DNA from: Polaribacter reichenbachii
GTDB lineage: Bacteria; Bacteroidota; Bacteroidia; Flavobacteriales; Flavobacteriaceae
Assembly: GCF_001975665.1 (NCBI RefSeq)
Contig: NZ_CP019419.1
Location: 2,108,001 to 2,172,000 of the forward strand
Direction of reading: 5' to 3'
Length of the DNA: 64,000 nt
The translations under genes were made by a program, and so were the position numbers. Below the pieces are notes generated by a model, which worked only from the letters and a program-made list of their open reading frames with translations, searched no databases and was not told the DNA's origin. Numbering within the stretch: the stretch's first letter is position 1; each line of letters opens with the position of its first letter. This document shows, piece after piece, positions 34,000 to 43,228 of the stretch.

Positions 34000-34962
34000 A
34001 TGACAGGAATTGTATACAAATCTACAGGAAGTTGGTACCAAATAAAATCTGAAGAAGGAACTTTTTATCAATGTAGGATAAAAGGAAAATTCAGAATAAA
34101 AGGTATTAAAAGTACCAATCCTATTGCTGTTGGCGATAAAGTAGTTTTCGATTTAGAAAAAAAAGGAGATGAAGAAACAGGGGTCATCAAAAAAATCTTA
34201 GATAGAGAAAACTTTATAGTACGTAAATCTGTTAACCTGTCTAAGCAAACACATATTATCGCAGCAAATTTAGATTTGGTTTTTTTAATGATTACCATTA
34301 ATAATCCACCAACATTTACAGCATTTGTAGATCGATTTTTAGTAACCACAAGAGCATATAGAATAGATACTGTTTTAATTTTTAATAAAATAGATGCTTA
34401 TAAAATAGAAGAAAGAGCAGAAATTTTATATTTAAAAGATATTTACGAAGCTATTGGTTATACTTGTTTAGAAGTTTCAGCAACACAAAACAAAAACGTA
34501 GATAAGGTTAAAGAATTAATGACTGGTAAAACTTCTATGTTTGTTGGTCATTCAGGAGTAGGTAAAACAACATTAGTAAATGCTATTGAGCCAAATTTAA
34601 ATCTAAAGACCCAAGAAATCTCGAATCAGCATCAACAAGGGCAACACACCACAACCTTTGCAGAAATGTTTGATTTAAGTTTCGATGCCAGAATTATAGA
34701 CACTCCAGGTATTAAAGGCTTTGGAGTTGTAGATATGGATAAATATGAATTGGGCGATTATTTTCCTGAGTTTTTCGAGCTAAAACAATATTGTAAATTC
34801 AACGATTGTTTGCATTTAAAAGAACCACAATGTGCAGTAAAAGCAGCCTTAGAAGACGAAGAAATTTCTTGGTCTAGATACAGAAGTTACCTGCAAATTT
34901 TAGAAGGCGAAGAAGAAACAGAGCACTACAGAACAGATATTTGGAACGAGGAAGAAGATTAA
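34000..34962 (+). CDS. rsgA: Ribosome small-subunit-dependent GTPase A
   Basis: 320 residues with the circularly permuted G domain typical of the family: an OB-fold first, then G4 FNKIDAY near residue 128, G1 GHSGVGKTTLVN near 183 and G3 DTPGIKGFG near 240. The C-terminal zinc knuckle is CKFNDCLHLKEPQC (C-x4-C-x-H-x5-C). It tests late maturation of the 30S subunit and hydrolyses GTP on leaving. Single gene; the next gene is dtd. Confidence 0.96.
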   Translation: MTGIVYKSTGSWYQIKSEEGTFYQCRIKGKFRIKGIKSTNPIAVGDKVVFDLEKKGDEETGVIKKILDRENFIVRKSVNLSKQTHIIAANLDLVFLMITINNPPTFTAFVDRFLVTTRAYRIDTVLIFNKIDAYKIEERAEILYLKDIYEAIGYTCLEVSATQNKNVDKVKELMTGKTSMFVGHSGVGKTTLVNAIEPNLNLKTQEISNQHQQGQHTTTFAEMFDLSFDARIIDTPGIKGFGVVDMDKYELGDYFPEFFELKQYCKFNDCLHLKEPQCAVKAALEDEEISWSRYRSYLQILEGEEETEHYRTDIWNEEED

Positions 34963-35062
34963 AAACGTCAATAGTTCTTTTAATTTTACAAATCAAATTA
35001 CGGCAATTACACAAAATACAGTTTTTAAATTGCGATAATTATTACATAATTCTAAAAGTAAA

Positions 35063-35089
35063 AAGTCCCCATTTGGGGATTTAGGGGCA
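35063..35089. repeat. Solo terminal palindrome of the DUF559-type element, immediately before dtd
   Basis: AAGTCCCCATTTGGGG followed by ATTTAGGGGCA is nearly identical to the reverse complement of the left end of the metH insert: it has one extra A and one substitution over 27 bases. It ends one base before the dtd start codon, so its hairpin occupies the ribosome-binding position. Confidence 0.7.
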
Positions 35090-35090
35090 T

Positions 35091-35543
35091 ATGAAAGTAG
35101 TTTTACAAAGAGTATCTAAAGCGAGTGTAACAATCAATCAAAAAAAAGTAGCTGATATAAAACAAGGTATATTGGTACTTTTAGGAATTGTAAATGAAGA
35201 TACTCAAGAAGATATCAATTGGTTAATCAGAAAAATTATCAACTTACGCATTTTTAATGATGAAAAAGGAGTAATGAACTTATCGTTAAAAGACATTAAT
35301 GGAGAAATAATTGTAGTAAGTCAATTTACCTTACAAGCATCAACCAAAAAAGGAAACAGACCAAGTTATATAAAAGCAGCAAAACCAGATGTTGCAATTC
35401 CTTTATATGAAAATTTTGTAACATCACTTCAAAAAGAAATAATAACAAAAGTACAAACAGGAGAGTTTGGTGCAGATATGAAAGTTGAATTATTAAACGA
35501 TGGTCCTGTTACTATAATCATAGATTCTAAAAATAAAGACTAA
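35091..35543 (+). CDS. dtd: D-aminoacyl-tRNA deacylase
   Basis: 150 residues, the usual length. Both active-site signatures are intact: VSQFTLQA and NDGPVTIIID (the cross-subunit Gly-cisPro loop). It removes D-amino acids and glycine mischarged on tRNAs. The start codon directly abuts a G/C-rich palindrome (35063-35089), which leaves no conventional ribosome binding site. Confidence 0.96.
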   Translation: MKVVLQRVSKASVTINQKKVADIKQGILVLLGIVNEDTQEDINWLIRKIINLRIFNDEKGVMNLSLKDINGEIIVVSQFTLQASTKKGNRPSYIKAAKPDVAIPLYENFVTSLQKEIITKVQTGEFGADMKVELLNDGPVTIIIDSKNKD

Positions 35544-35587
35544 CTTTACCTTTGTTAATTTTGTATTAAAAACAGCAAAAATATTTT

Positions 35588-35629
35588 CCAAGGAAAATAA
35601 ATTACATATATTTGCCATGGAAAATAAAT
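35588..35629 (+). promoter_or_regulatory. YceI promoter: TATATTTG box between two 15-base direct repeats
   Basis: CCAAGGAAAATAAAT (35588-35602) and CCATGGAAAATAAAT (35615-35629) differ in one base and flank the -7 box TATATTTG at 35607-35614. The first is also part of ATTTTCC-AA-GGAAAAT. The layout suggests regulator binding on both sides of the -7 element; the regulator is unknown. Confidence 0.5.
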
Positions 35630-35654
35630 AACCAACCATTAAATTTAATAAAAA

Positions 35655-36293
35655 ATGAAAAAAATAGTTTTATCATTAGTAGTTGTAGCATCAGTTTTAA
35701 CTGCATGTAAAAGCGAGAAAAAAGAAAAAGTAGCTACAGAAGAAGCAAAAGAAGTTGTAGTAAATGTTTCTGAATTAAATAATGTAGATACTGAAGCATC
35801 TGTATTAACTTGGAAAGGAACAAAACCAGGTGGAGCTCATGATGGAACTGTAGCTTTAAAAAGCGGAGGTTTATTATTAGAAGATGGAGCTTTAAAAGGA
35901 GGTGAATTTGTAGTAGATTTAACTACAATTACAAACTCAGATATGAAAGGTAGCGGAGGTGCTGCAAAGCTAGAAGGACATTTAAAAAATGCAGATTTCT
36001 TTGATGTTGAGGTTTACTCAACTTCTACATTTGTAATTACTAACGTAGAACCTAAAGAAGGTAAATTACACGTAACAGGTAACTTACAAATTAAAGATGT
36101 AACTAAGAGTATTACAATACCTGCAACTGTTACTACAGAAGGTGGTGTAACCACTTTTAAAAGTGAAACGTTTAATGTTAACAGAGCAGATTTTAATGTA
36201 AAATATGGTTCTAAATCTTTCTTCGATAATTTAAAAGACAAATTTATTGATGATATGATGGAGTTATCTTTTGAAGTTAAAACGAAAGCATAA
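35655..36293 (+). CDS. YceI-family lipoprotein
   Basis: 212 residues. Lipoprotein signal MKKIVLSLVVVASVLTAC with the acylated Cys at 18, then a Lys/Glu-rich linker. The YceI lipocalin-like barrel follows from about residue 40: TEASVLTWKGTKPGGAHDG, LKNADFFDVEVYSTSTF, VTGNLQIKDVTKSITIPATV. YceI proteins bind isoprenoid lipids or amphiphiles in the periplasm; the ligand is unknown here. Own promoter and terminator make it a single-gene unit. Confidence 0.9.
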   Translation: MKKIVLSLVVVASVLTACKSEKKEKVATEEAKEVVVNVSELNNVDTEASVLTWKGTKPGGAHDGTVALKSGGLLLEDGALKGGEFVVDLTTITNSDMKGSGGAAKLEGHLKNADFFDVEVYSTSTFVITNVEPKEGKLHVTGNLQIKDVTKSITIPATVTTEGGVTTFKSETFNVNRADFNVKYGSKSFFDNLKDKFIDDMMELSFEVKTKA

Positions 36294-36317
36294 ACACTTT
36301 TTTTAATACAATATTTT

Positions 36318-36353
36318 AAACCCAAAACTTTTTAGTTTTGGGTTTTCTTTTTT
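36318..36353 (+). terminator. Terminator of the YceI gene
   Basis: AAACCCAAAAC pairs with GTTTTGGGTTT around loop TTTTTA, then a T-rich tract interrupted by one C. Confidence 0.88.
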
Positions 36354-36380
36354 AAATTGCATTGCTATTAAAAAAAGTCT

Positions 36381-38297
36381 ATGATTAAACATAAATACCC
36401 CAATGCATTTTTATGCCTATTATTTTTAGTTACTTTTAATACATTTTCACAGTTTAGCGAGTTTTCGTCTTTAACAATTCCTCCAGAATTAAAAGAAAAT
36501 GCAAATGCTGTTGTTAGAAACAGTACTACAGAAATTACCATAGAAGAGGTAAATAGAATGGTTGTTTCTAAAAGAGTGGTGGTTACTGTGCTAAATAAAC
36601 TTGGTAATTCAGATGCTGGAATTTACGAAAGTTATGATGATGATACTAAAATAACAAATCTTTCTGCAATTATTTACGATGCTTTAGGTAGCGAAATTAA
36701 GAAATTTAAAGAGAGAGATTTTTTAGATGTTAGTGCTGTTGATGGAGGTACTTTATATTCTGATGCACGAGTAAAATACATAGATTATACACCTATTTCT
36801 TATCCATATACTTTGGTTTTTGAAACGGAATATAAAACATCTACTACAGGTTTTATTCCTTGGTGGGTTCCTGTAAATGGTTATTATGTATCCGTAGAAA
36901 AAAGTAGTTATGTTTTAAAAAATCCGAATGCAATTCCTTGGCGAATTAAAGAAACTAATTTCAATGATTATAATGTTGAAAAAAACGATTCTGAAACAGA
37001 ACTTAACTACACTTTGTTAAAACAAACAGCTTTAGAATACGAAAATCAAAGTCCTGCTTATAGAGATATTTTACCAATAGCAAAAGTAGCTTTAGACAAG
37101 TTTACTTTAAAAGGAGTTTACGGAGAAGCTACAAATTGGCAAGAATTTGGTAAATGGATGCACGATTCACTTTTAGCTGGTAGAGATATTATAGATGATG
37201 CCACAAAAAGTAACCTTTTAGATTTGGTGAAAGATGCAAAAACAGATCTTGAAAAAACAAAAATTGTATATGAATATATGCAAAATAAAACCAGATACAT
37301 TAGTGTACAAGTTGGTATTGGTGGTTGGGAACCTATTGCAGCAAACCAAGTAGATCAAGTTGGTTATGGAGATTGTAAAGGATTATCTAATTACACAAAA
37401 GCTTTGTTAGATGTTGTTGGTGTTACATCTTACTATACTGTTGTTTATGCACAAGAAAGAAGAGATTTAGATAAGGATTTTTCATCCATACAAGGAAATC
37501 ACGTTATTTTAAATGTACCTAATAATGGTAATGATATTTGGTTAGAATGTACCAGTCAAACTATGCCATTTGGCTTTTTAGGAGATTTTACAGATGATAG
37601 AAATGTGTTAGTAATTACTCCAGAAGGTGGTGTTATTAAAAGAACAGCTTCTTATAAAGACGATGTTAATCTGCAAACAATTAAAGGAGAAATAGAATTA
37701 TCTGAAACAGGAGATGTAAAAGCAAATTTAAAAAGAATATCTAAAGGTATTCAGTATGATGATAAATCTTATTTTGATTCATACACTGATGAAGAGTTGA
37801 TTAAAAACTACAAATCTGATGTTTGGAGCTATAACAATAATTTAGAAGTAGATTCTTTTAAATTAAATAACGATAAAGAAAATGTTGTTTTTACAGAAGA
37901 TTTAGGGCTTTCTATAAAAAACTTTGCATCAGTAAACGAAACTGAATATTTGTTTCGTGTAAATATTTTTAACAGAGAAAGTTATATCCCCAAAAGATAT
38001 AGAAAAAGAAATTTGCCTTTAAAAATTAGTAGAGGTTATAAAGATGTAGATGAATATACAATTAAGATTCCTGCATCCTATAAATTAGAATATATCCCAG
38101 AAAATAAAGAATTATCAACCAAGTTTGGTACTTATAAAATAAGCTTTCATAAAATAGATGAATCTACTTTTTCTTACAAAAAAGAAATTTTAATGAAAGA
38201 AGGAGTACATCCAAAAGAAGATTATAAAGCTTATAGAAGTTTTAGAAGAAGTATTGCAAAATCAGAAAATTTAAGAATAGCACTTATTAAAAAGTAA
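36381..38297 (+). CDS. DUF3857 / transglutaminase-like exported protein (first of a pair)
   Basis: 638 residues. A signal peptide ends near TFSQ (residue 23). The DUF3857 beta-sandwich spans about 50-210. A transglutaminase-like core has RYISVQVGIGGWEP and VGYGDCKGLSNYTKALLDVVG, where the Cys is the usual nucleophile, then a His in GNHVILNV and a downstream Asp-poor region. The C-terminal 220 residues form a further beta domain. It is probably periplasmic. No substrate is known for this Bacteroidota-typical family. The next gene, two bases downstream, encodes the same architecture. Confidence 0.85.
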   Translation: MIKHKYPNAFLCLLFLVTFNTFSQFSEFSSLTIPPELKENANAVVRNSTTEITIEEVNRMVVSKRVVVTVLNKLGNSDAGIYESYDDDTKITNLSAIIYDALGSEIKKFKERDFLDVSAVDGGTLYSDARVKYIDYTPISYPYTLVFETEYKTSTTGFIPWWVPVNGYYVSVEKSSYVLKNPNAIPWRIKETNFNDYNVEKNDSETELNYTLLKQTALEYENQSPAYRDILPIAKVALDKFTLKGVYGEATNWQEFGKWMHDSLLAGRDIIDDATKSNLLDLVKDAKTDLEKTKIVYEYMQNKTRYISVQVGIGGWEPIAANQVDQVGYGDCKGLSNYTKALLDVVGVTSYYTVVYAQERRDLDKDFSSIQGNHVILNVPNNGNDIWLECTSQTMPFGFLGDFTDDRNVLVITPEGGVIKRTASYKDDVNLQTIKGEIELSETGDVKANLKRISKGIQYDDKSYFDSYTDEELIKNYKSDVWSYNNNLEVDSFKLNNDKENVVFTEDLGLSIKNFASVNETEYLFRVNIFNRESYIPKRYRKRNLPLKISRGYKDVDEYTIKIPASYKLEYIPENKELSTKFGTYKISFHKIDESTFSYKKEILMKEGVHPKEDYKAYRSFRRSIAKSENLRIALIKK

Positions 38298-38299
38298 CA

Positions 38300-40330
38300 A
38301 TGAAAAAGAGCATTTTATTAGTATTAGTAGTTTTTTTACAATTATCAACAGTAGCCCAAGATTATAAATTTGGTAAAGTATCTAAGGCAGAATTAGAAGA
38401 GGAATTTTACCCTTTAGATTCTACTGCAGATGCAGCGTATTTGTACAGAAATCAATTTACACATTATGAATACGACCCTTCTAACGATAGGTTTAATGTT
38501 GTAAAAGAAGTACATAATAGAATAAAAATTTACAGTGAAGAAGGGTTTGAAAAAGCTACAGATATGTTTTATTATTATTCACCTAAAAGCGGAGAGAATG
38601 AAAAATTCTCCTATTTAAGAGCTTATACTTTTAACTTAGAGAATGGTAAAGTAACAAAAGATAAATTATCAAAAAAAAGTATTTTTAATGAAAGGAGAAA
38701 TGAACGTTGGGCAGTTAGAAAAATTACTTTACCTAATATAAAAGTAGGATCTGTTTTAGATATTGAGTATAAAATATCATCACCATATTATGGTAAAATA
38801 GACGATTTAGAATTTCAATTTGATATACCAGTAAAAAAACTAGAATACAATATTGAAATACCAGAGTTTTACAAGTTTAATCAATTGGCTAAAGGGTATT
38901 TAAGTATTAGGCCTAAAGTTTCTCAAAAAAGTAATTCTTTTAGTTATACCACTAAGTATAGAAATGTTGGAGGTTTGAATACTTCAGCAGGTACAACTTT
39001 TGATAATACTAAAATAAATTATTTAAGTAATATTCTAGAATTTTCAGAAACAGATATTCCTGCATTAAAAGATGATGAACCTTATGTTTCTTACATCAAT
39101 AATTATAGAGGTGGATTGAAATTTGAACTAAAAGAAATAGATTTTTTTAAATTAGGAGGTACCAGTAAATCCTTTTCAACTGATTGGAAAAGTGTAAGTA
39201 AGGCTATATTTAAGTCAGAATCTTTTGGAGAAGAGTTAGAGAAAACAAATTATTATAAAAATGATGTACAACAACTTTTAGCAAATACAGCTACAGATTT
39301 TGATAAAATTGCTGCTGTTTTTCAATTTGTAAAAACAAAAATTAAATGGAATGGAAGTTATGGTAAATATACCCAAAAAGGTGTAAAAAAGGCATATAAA
39401 GAAAATACTGGTAATGTAGCAGAAATTAATTTAATGCTAACTTCTATGTTGCGTTTTGCAGGGTTAGATGCAAACCCTGTTTTAGTTAGCTCTAGAAATA
39501 ATGGTATTCCACTTTTCCCTACTTTAGATGGTTTTAATTATGTAGTTTCTGCAGTAACTTTTAGCGATGGTAATTATGTGTTGTTAGATGCTACAGAACT
39601 TTATAGTTTACCAAATATTTTACCAGTTAGAGCTTTAAATTGGAATGGTAGAATGGTTAGAAATGATGGTAGTTCTTCTTGGGTAAAATTAAGTTCAGGC
39701 AAACCAGCATCTAAAGAGAATATTATGATGTTAAAAATAACGGATGATTTAATGGTTGAAGGTATGATTAGAACAAAGTTTGAAAATATAAATGCACTAA
39801 ATTTTAGGGCTGATTATAACCATATTAAAGAAGAAAGTTTAAGAACTAAATATGAAGAAGAAAATAATATTGAGATAGATGATTTTAATTTAAAGAATAA
39901 GCAAGATTTAAATAAACCTGTTTTAAGAACTGTAAAATTTATTAGCGAAGATTTAATTGAAGAAATTGGTAATAAAATCTATATTGAGCCTTCTTTATTT
40001 TTAACAACACGTACAAACCCTTTTAAGTTAGAAGAACGTAAATTTCCTGTAGATTTTAACACAGCAAGGAAGGTATTAAATAGAGTCTCTATGGATATTC
40101 CTGAAGGATATGTTGTGGAAAAAATACCAGAACCAATGGCAATGGTTTTACCAGATAATTTAGGTACGTTTAAATATAAAGTAACTCAAATAGGAAATAA
40201 ATTAAAAACATTTTCGGTTTTAGAATTCAAGAAACCTATTATTCCTGCTCAATATTATGTTTCATTAAAAGATTTTTACGGTAAATTAGTGCAAAAGCAA
40301 ACAGAAAAAATAGTTTTAGTAAAACAGTAG
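38300..40330 (+). CDS. DUF3857 / transglutaminase-like exported protein (second of a pair)
   Basis: 676 residues with signal peptide MKKSILLVLVVFLQLSTVAQ. Same domain order as the upstream gene, but at the position of the transglutaminase nucleophile the sequence reads KKAYKENTGNVAEINLMLTS: the GDC(K) triad segment has become GNV, so the catalytic Cys is missing. This copy is therefore likely non-enzymatic, perhaps a partner or binding protein of the first. The two form a two-gene unit ending before the convergent lrp-type gene. Confidence 0.85.
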   Translation: MKKSILLVLVVFLQLSTVAQDYKFGKVSKAELEEEFYPLDSTADAAYLYRNQFTHYEYDPSNDRFNVVKEVHNRIKIYSEEGFEKATDMFYYYSPKSGENEKFSYLRAYTFNLENGKVTKDKLSKKSIFNERRNERWAVRKITLPNIKVGSVLDIEYKISSPYYGKIDDLEFQFDIPVKKLEYNIEIPEFYKFNQLAKGYLSIRPKVSQKSNSFSYTTKYRNVGGLNTSAGTTFDNTKINYLSNILEFSETDIPALKDDEPYVSYINNYRGGLKFELKEIDFFKLGGTSKSFSTDWKSVSKAIFKSESFGEELEKTNYYKNDVQQLLANTATDFDKIAAVFQFVKTKIKWNGSYGKYTQKGVKKAYKENTGNVAEINLMLTSMLRFAGLDANPVLVSSRNNGIPLFPTLDGFNYVVSAVTFSDGNYVLLDATELYSLPNILPVRALNWNGRMVRNDGSSSWVKLSSGKPASKENIMMLKITDDLMVEGMIRTKFENINALNFRADYNHIKEESLRTKYEEENNIEIDDFNLKNKQDLNKPVLRTVKFISEDLIEEIGNKIYIEPSLFLTTRTNPFKLEERKFPVDFNTARKVLNRVSMDIPEGYVVEKIPEPMAMVLPDNLGTFKYKVTQIGNKLKTFSVLEFKKPIIPAQYYVSLKDFYGKLVQKQTEKIVLVKQ

Positions 40331-40341
40331 AATTCTATTTT

Positions 40342-40797
40342 TTATAGATTAATTGAGGTTGTGTTTTTTACTTCTTTAATCGTAAAGGTGCTATGGGTAC
40401 TTCCAATGTGTTTTATGGCCGTTAATTTAGTAACCATAAAATTTCTGTAAGTATCCATATCTTTTATATATATTTTTAAAATATAATCATAATCTCCACT
40501 TACATGAAAACATTCTGAAACCTCTTCTAACTTAGATATTTCACGCTCAAAAGTGGTTACATATGCTCTAGAATGCTGTATTAATTTTACATGGCAAAAA
40601 ACTAAAAAAGACTTTTCAATCTTATTTTTATTGATGATAGCCACATATTTATCAATTACCTTTTCTTTTTCTAGTTTCTTTACACGCTCATAAACAGCAG
40701 TAACAGATAGGTTTAATTGTAAAGAAAGTTGCTTTGTAGTCTGTTTACTATCATTCTGTAATAAATTGATAAGTTTTTTGTCAGTAGAATCCATCAT
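40342..40797 (-). CDS. Lrp/AsnC-family transcriptional regulator
   Basis: 151 residues on the minus strand. The helix-turn-helix is at the N-terminus (DKKLINLLQNDSKQTTKQLS, LSVTAVYERVKKLEKEKVI). The C-terminal RAM/ligand domain has VSGDYDYILKIYIKDMDTY and FTIKEVKNTT. It is divergent from a Cys/Met PLP lyase, which is the likely target together with its own gene; an amino acid such as methionine may be the effector, inferred from position. Confidence 0.93.
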   Translation of the reverse strand: MMDSTDKKLINLLQNDSKQTTKQLSLQLNLSVTAVYERVKKLEKEKVIDKYVAIINKNKIEKSFLVFCHVKLIQHSRAYVTTFEREISKLEEVSECFHVSGDYDYILKIYIKDMDTYRNFMVTKLTAIKHIGSTHSTFTIKEVKNTTSINL

Positions 40798-40802
40798 AAT
40801 AA

Positions 40803-40851
40803 ATTTTCTAAAATGTAGAAATACAATTAGATTTTATAGTTTTTTAAACTA
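40803..40851. promoter_or_regulatory. Candidate Lrp operators: TTTCTA-N5-TAGAAA and TAGTTT-TTT-AAACTA
   Basis: Two perfect inverted repeats, at 40805-40821 and 40837-40851, lie just upstream of the regulator start and between the divergent genes. The 6-base arms separated by three to five bases fit the 15-17-base Lrp-type site. Their centres are 31 bases apart, about three helical turns. Confidence 0.5.
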
Positions 40852-40952
40852 AAAAATAAATCAAATTTAGATAAATAAACTATATTATAAGTAATGTGTT
40901 GATAATATTTCTTTTAAGTTGTTTTTTTGATGTAAAATAAAAACGATTAATT

Positions 40953-42152
40953 ATGAAATTCAATCCAGCAGAAAATATTCAAGATTTACAATATTTTGGA
41001 GAGTTTGGAGGTGTTAATCCATCAATCTCAGATTCATCAACATATACCTTTTTATCAGCAAAAACAATGTTCGATACTTTTGAGGGCAACGCAGATGGCT
41101 GTTATTTATACTCACGTCATTCTACACCATCAAATTTATATTTAGGAGAAGCACTTGCAGCAATGGAAGGTACAGAAACTGCAAATGTTACAGCATCTGG
41201 CATGGGTGCAATAACTTCAGTTTTATTGCAACTCTGTAGTTCTGGAGATCATATTGTTTCTAGTAGAACCATTTATGGAGGTACTTATGCATTCTTAAAA
41301 AACTTTACACCAAAATTTGGCATCACAACTAGTTTTATAGACATCACTAATTTAGCTATTGTAGAGGCATCAATTACAAACAATACTAAAGTTTTGTATT
41401 GCGAATCTGTGAGTAATCCGTTATTAGAAGTAGCAGACATCAAAGGTTTATCAGCTTTAGCTAAAAAATATAATTTAAAATTAGTGGTAGATAATACGTT
41501 TTCTCCTTTATCAATATCTCCTGCAAAATTAGGCGCAGATGTAGTTTGCCATAGTTTAACAAAGTTTATAAATGGTTCTTCAGATACTGTAGGTGGTGTA
41601 GTTTGTGGTACCAAAGAATTTATAAATGATTTAAGAAATGTAAATGATGGGGCAAGTATGTTGTTAGGTGCAACTATGGATAGTTTAAGAGCAGCTTCAG
41701 TTTTAAAAAATATGAGAACTTTACATATTAGAATACAACAGCATAGTAAAAATGCTGCTTTTTTAGCTGATAAATTTGAGGCTGATGGATTAAAAACAGT
41801 GTATCCAGGTTTAGAATCTCATTCTTCTAATTCCTTATATAAACAAATGATGAATACAGAATATGGTTTTGGAGGAATGTTAACTGTAGATGTTGGTTCG
41901 TTGCAAAAAGCGAACGAATTAATGGAGTTAATGCAACACAGAAACTTAGGATATTTGGCTGTAAGTTTAGGTTTTTATAAAACTTTATTTTCTGCTCCAG
42001 GCACTTCTACATCATCAGAAATACCAGAAAAAGAACAAAAAGAAATGGGTTTATCAGATGGTTTAATCCGTTTTTCTATTGGTTTAGATAATAATATTGA
42101 ACGTACTTATAAAATGATGAAAAAATGTATGGAAGATGTAAATGTCTTGTAA
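40953..42152 (+). CDS. Cys/Met-metabolism PLP enzyme (methionine gamma-lyase or cystathionine gamma-synthase/lyase type)
   Basis: 399 residues, fold type I. SRHSTPSNLYLGEALAAMEG binds the cofactor phosphate, VVDNTFSPL holds the PLP-contacting Asp, and the Schiff-base lysine is in VCHSLTKFINGSSD. The C-terminus has the expected SGLI-like LSDGLIRFSIGLD. At the position of the Cys typical of Pseudomonas methionine gamma-lyase the sequence has Gly (IYGGTYAFL), so the reaction cannot be fixed from motifs. The divergent Lrp-type regulator points to amino-acid breakdown, favouring a methionine gamma-lyase role. Confidence 0.85.
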   Translation: MKFNPAENIQDLQYFGEFGGVNPSISDSSTYTFLSAKTMFDTFEGNADGCYLYSRHSTPSNLYLGEALAAMEGTETANVTASGMGAITSVLLQLCSSGDHIVSSRTIYGGTYAFLKNFTPKFGITTSFIDITNLAIVEASITNNTKVLYCESVSNPLLEVADIKGLSALAKKYNLKLVVDNTFSPLSISPAKLGADVVCHSLTKFINGSSDTVGGVVCGTKEFINDLRNVNDGASMLLGATMDSLRAASVLKNMRTLHIRIQQHSKNAAFLADKFEADGLKTVYPGLESHSSNSLYKQMMNTEYGFGGMLTVDVGSLQKANELMELMQHRNLGYLAVSLGFYKTLFSAPGTSTSSEIPEKEQKEMGLSDGLIRFSIGLDNNIERTYKMMKKCMEDVNVL

Positions 42153-42265
42153 ATATGTTAAACTAATATTTTAAGTTTTATTAAACATATAAAACAAGAA
42201 TTTTTGCAATCTTTGTAATATCATTTATTTGATTAAATTTCTAATCATCAAGATTTTATTACAAT

Positions 42266-43228
42266 ATGAAAATACTCGTACAATTAGCAAGAATTATAGT
42301 AGGTGTCTTATTTATTTTTTCTGGATTTGTAAAATTGGTAGATCCAATAGGTTCTCAATACAAATTCGAAGAATATTTTTCTGAAGGTGTTTTAAATATG
42401 GAATTCCTAATTCCTTTTGCATTAATATTTTCTATCATCTTAATTATTGCAGAAATTGTTTTAGGAGTTGCTTTATTAGTGGGGTGGAAACCCAAATTTA
42501 CAGTAATTAGTTTAAAAATAATTATTCTAATATTCTTGTTTTTAACTTGGTATTCTGCTTATTATGATAAAGTTACAGATTGTGGTTGTTTTGGTGATGC
42601 CATTAAATTAAAGCCTTGGGAAACATTTTATAAAGATGTAGCATTAACTATTTTAATTTTCTTTATTGGTTTTAAAATTAAGTATATAAAACCGATAGCA
42701 AAAAGATTTATTCCTTTTCAGATTGTTTTTGTATCGTTAATTATTTCTTCATTTATCACTTATTATGTATTGGCACATTTACCAATTATCGATTTTAGAG
42801 CGTATGCAATCGGTAAAAACTTACCAGAAGGAATGGAGTATAAAGACGATGGAGAAATACCTCCTGTTCACGATTTTATGTTAGAAAATGCACAAAATGA
42901 TTTAGCGCCTCAGATTCTTAAAATGGATAAAGTAATGCTAATTATTATGTCTAGTTTCGAAAAATCTGATAATGATGCTTTTCCAGAAATTAAAAAGATT
43001 TCTGAAGAAGCCATACAAAAAGGCTATAAAGTTTACGGTGCTTCTGCTTCTTTTTCTGATATCATTGATTTAACAATTAAGAAATACAATTTACCTTTCG
43101 AAGTTTTATTCTGTGATGAAACTACTCTAAAAACAATGATTAGAGCAAATCCTGGAATAATGATTTTGAATAATGGTACAGTTACAGAAAAGAAAAACTG
43201 GACAGATATTGATGATATAGAACTATAA
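42266..43228 (+). CDS. DoxX-like membrane protein with thioredoxin-like C-terminal domain (BT_3928 type)
   Basis: 320 residues. The first half is a four-helix DoxX-like membrane domain (IIVGVLFIFSGFVKLVDPIG; CGCF between helices is a possible Cys pair). A fifth membrane helix lies near 155-175, then a soluble domain with thioredoxin-like topology (KVMLIIMSSFEKSDNDAFPE...GIMILNNGTV) that lacks CxxC. The architecture is known in Bacteroidota but not functionally defined; a redox or quinone-linked role is a guess. Its stop overlaps the crcB start by one base. Confidence 0.8.
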   Translation: MKILVQLARIIVGVLFIFSGFVKLVDPIGSQYKFEEYFSEGVLNMEFLIPFALIFSIILIIAEIVLGVALLVGWKPKFTVISLKIIILIFLFLTWYSAYYDKVTDCGCFGDAIKLKPWETFYKDVALTILIFFIGFKIKYIKPIAKRFIPFQIVFVSLIISSFITYYVLAHLPIIDFRAYAIGKNLPEGMEYKDDGEIPPVHDFMLENAQNDLAPQILKMDKVMLIIMSSFEKSDNDAFPEIKKISEEAIQKGYKVYGASASFSDIIDLTIKKYNLPFEVLFCDETTLKTMIRANPGIMILNNGTVTEKKNWTDIDDIEL

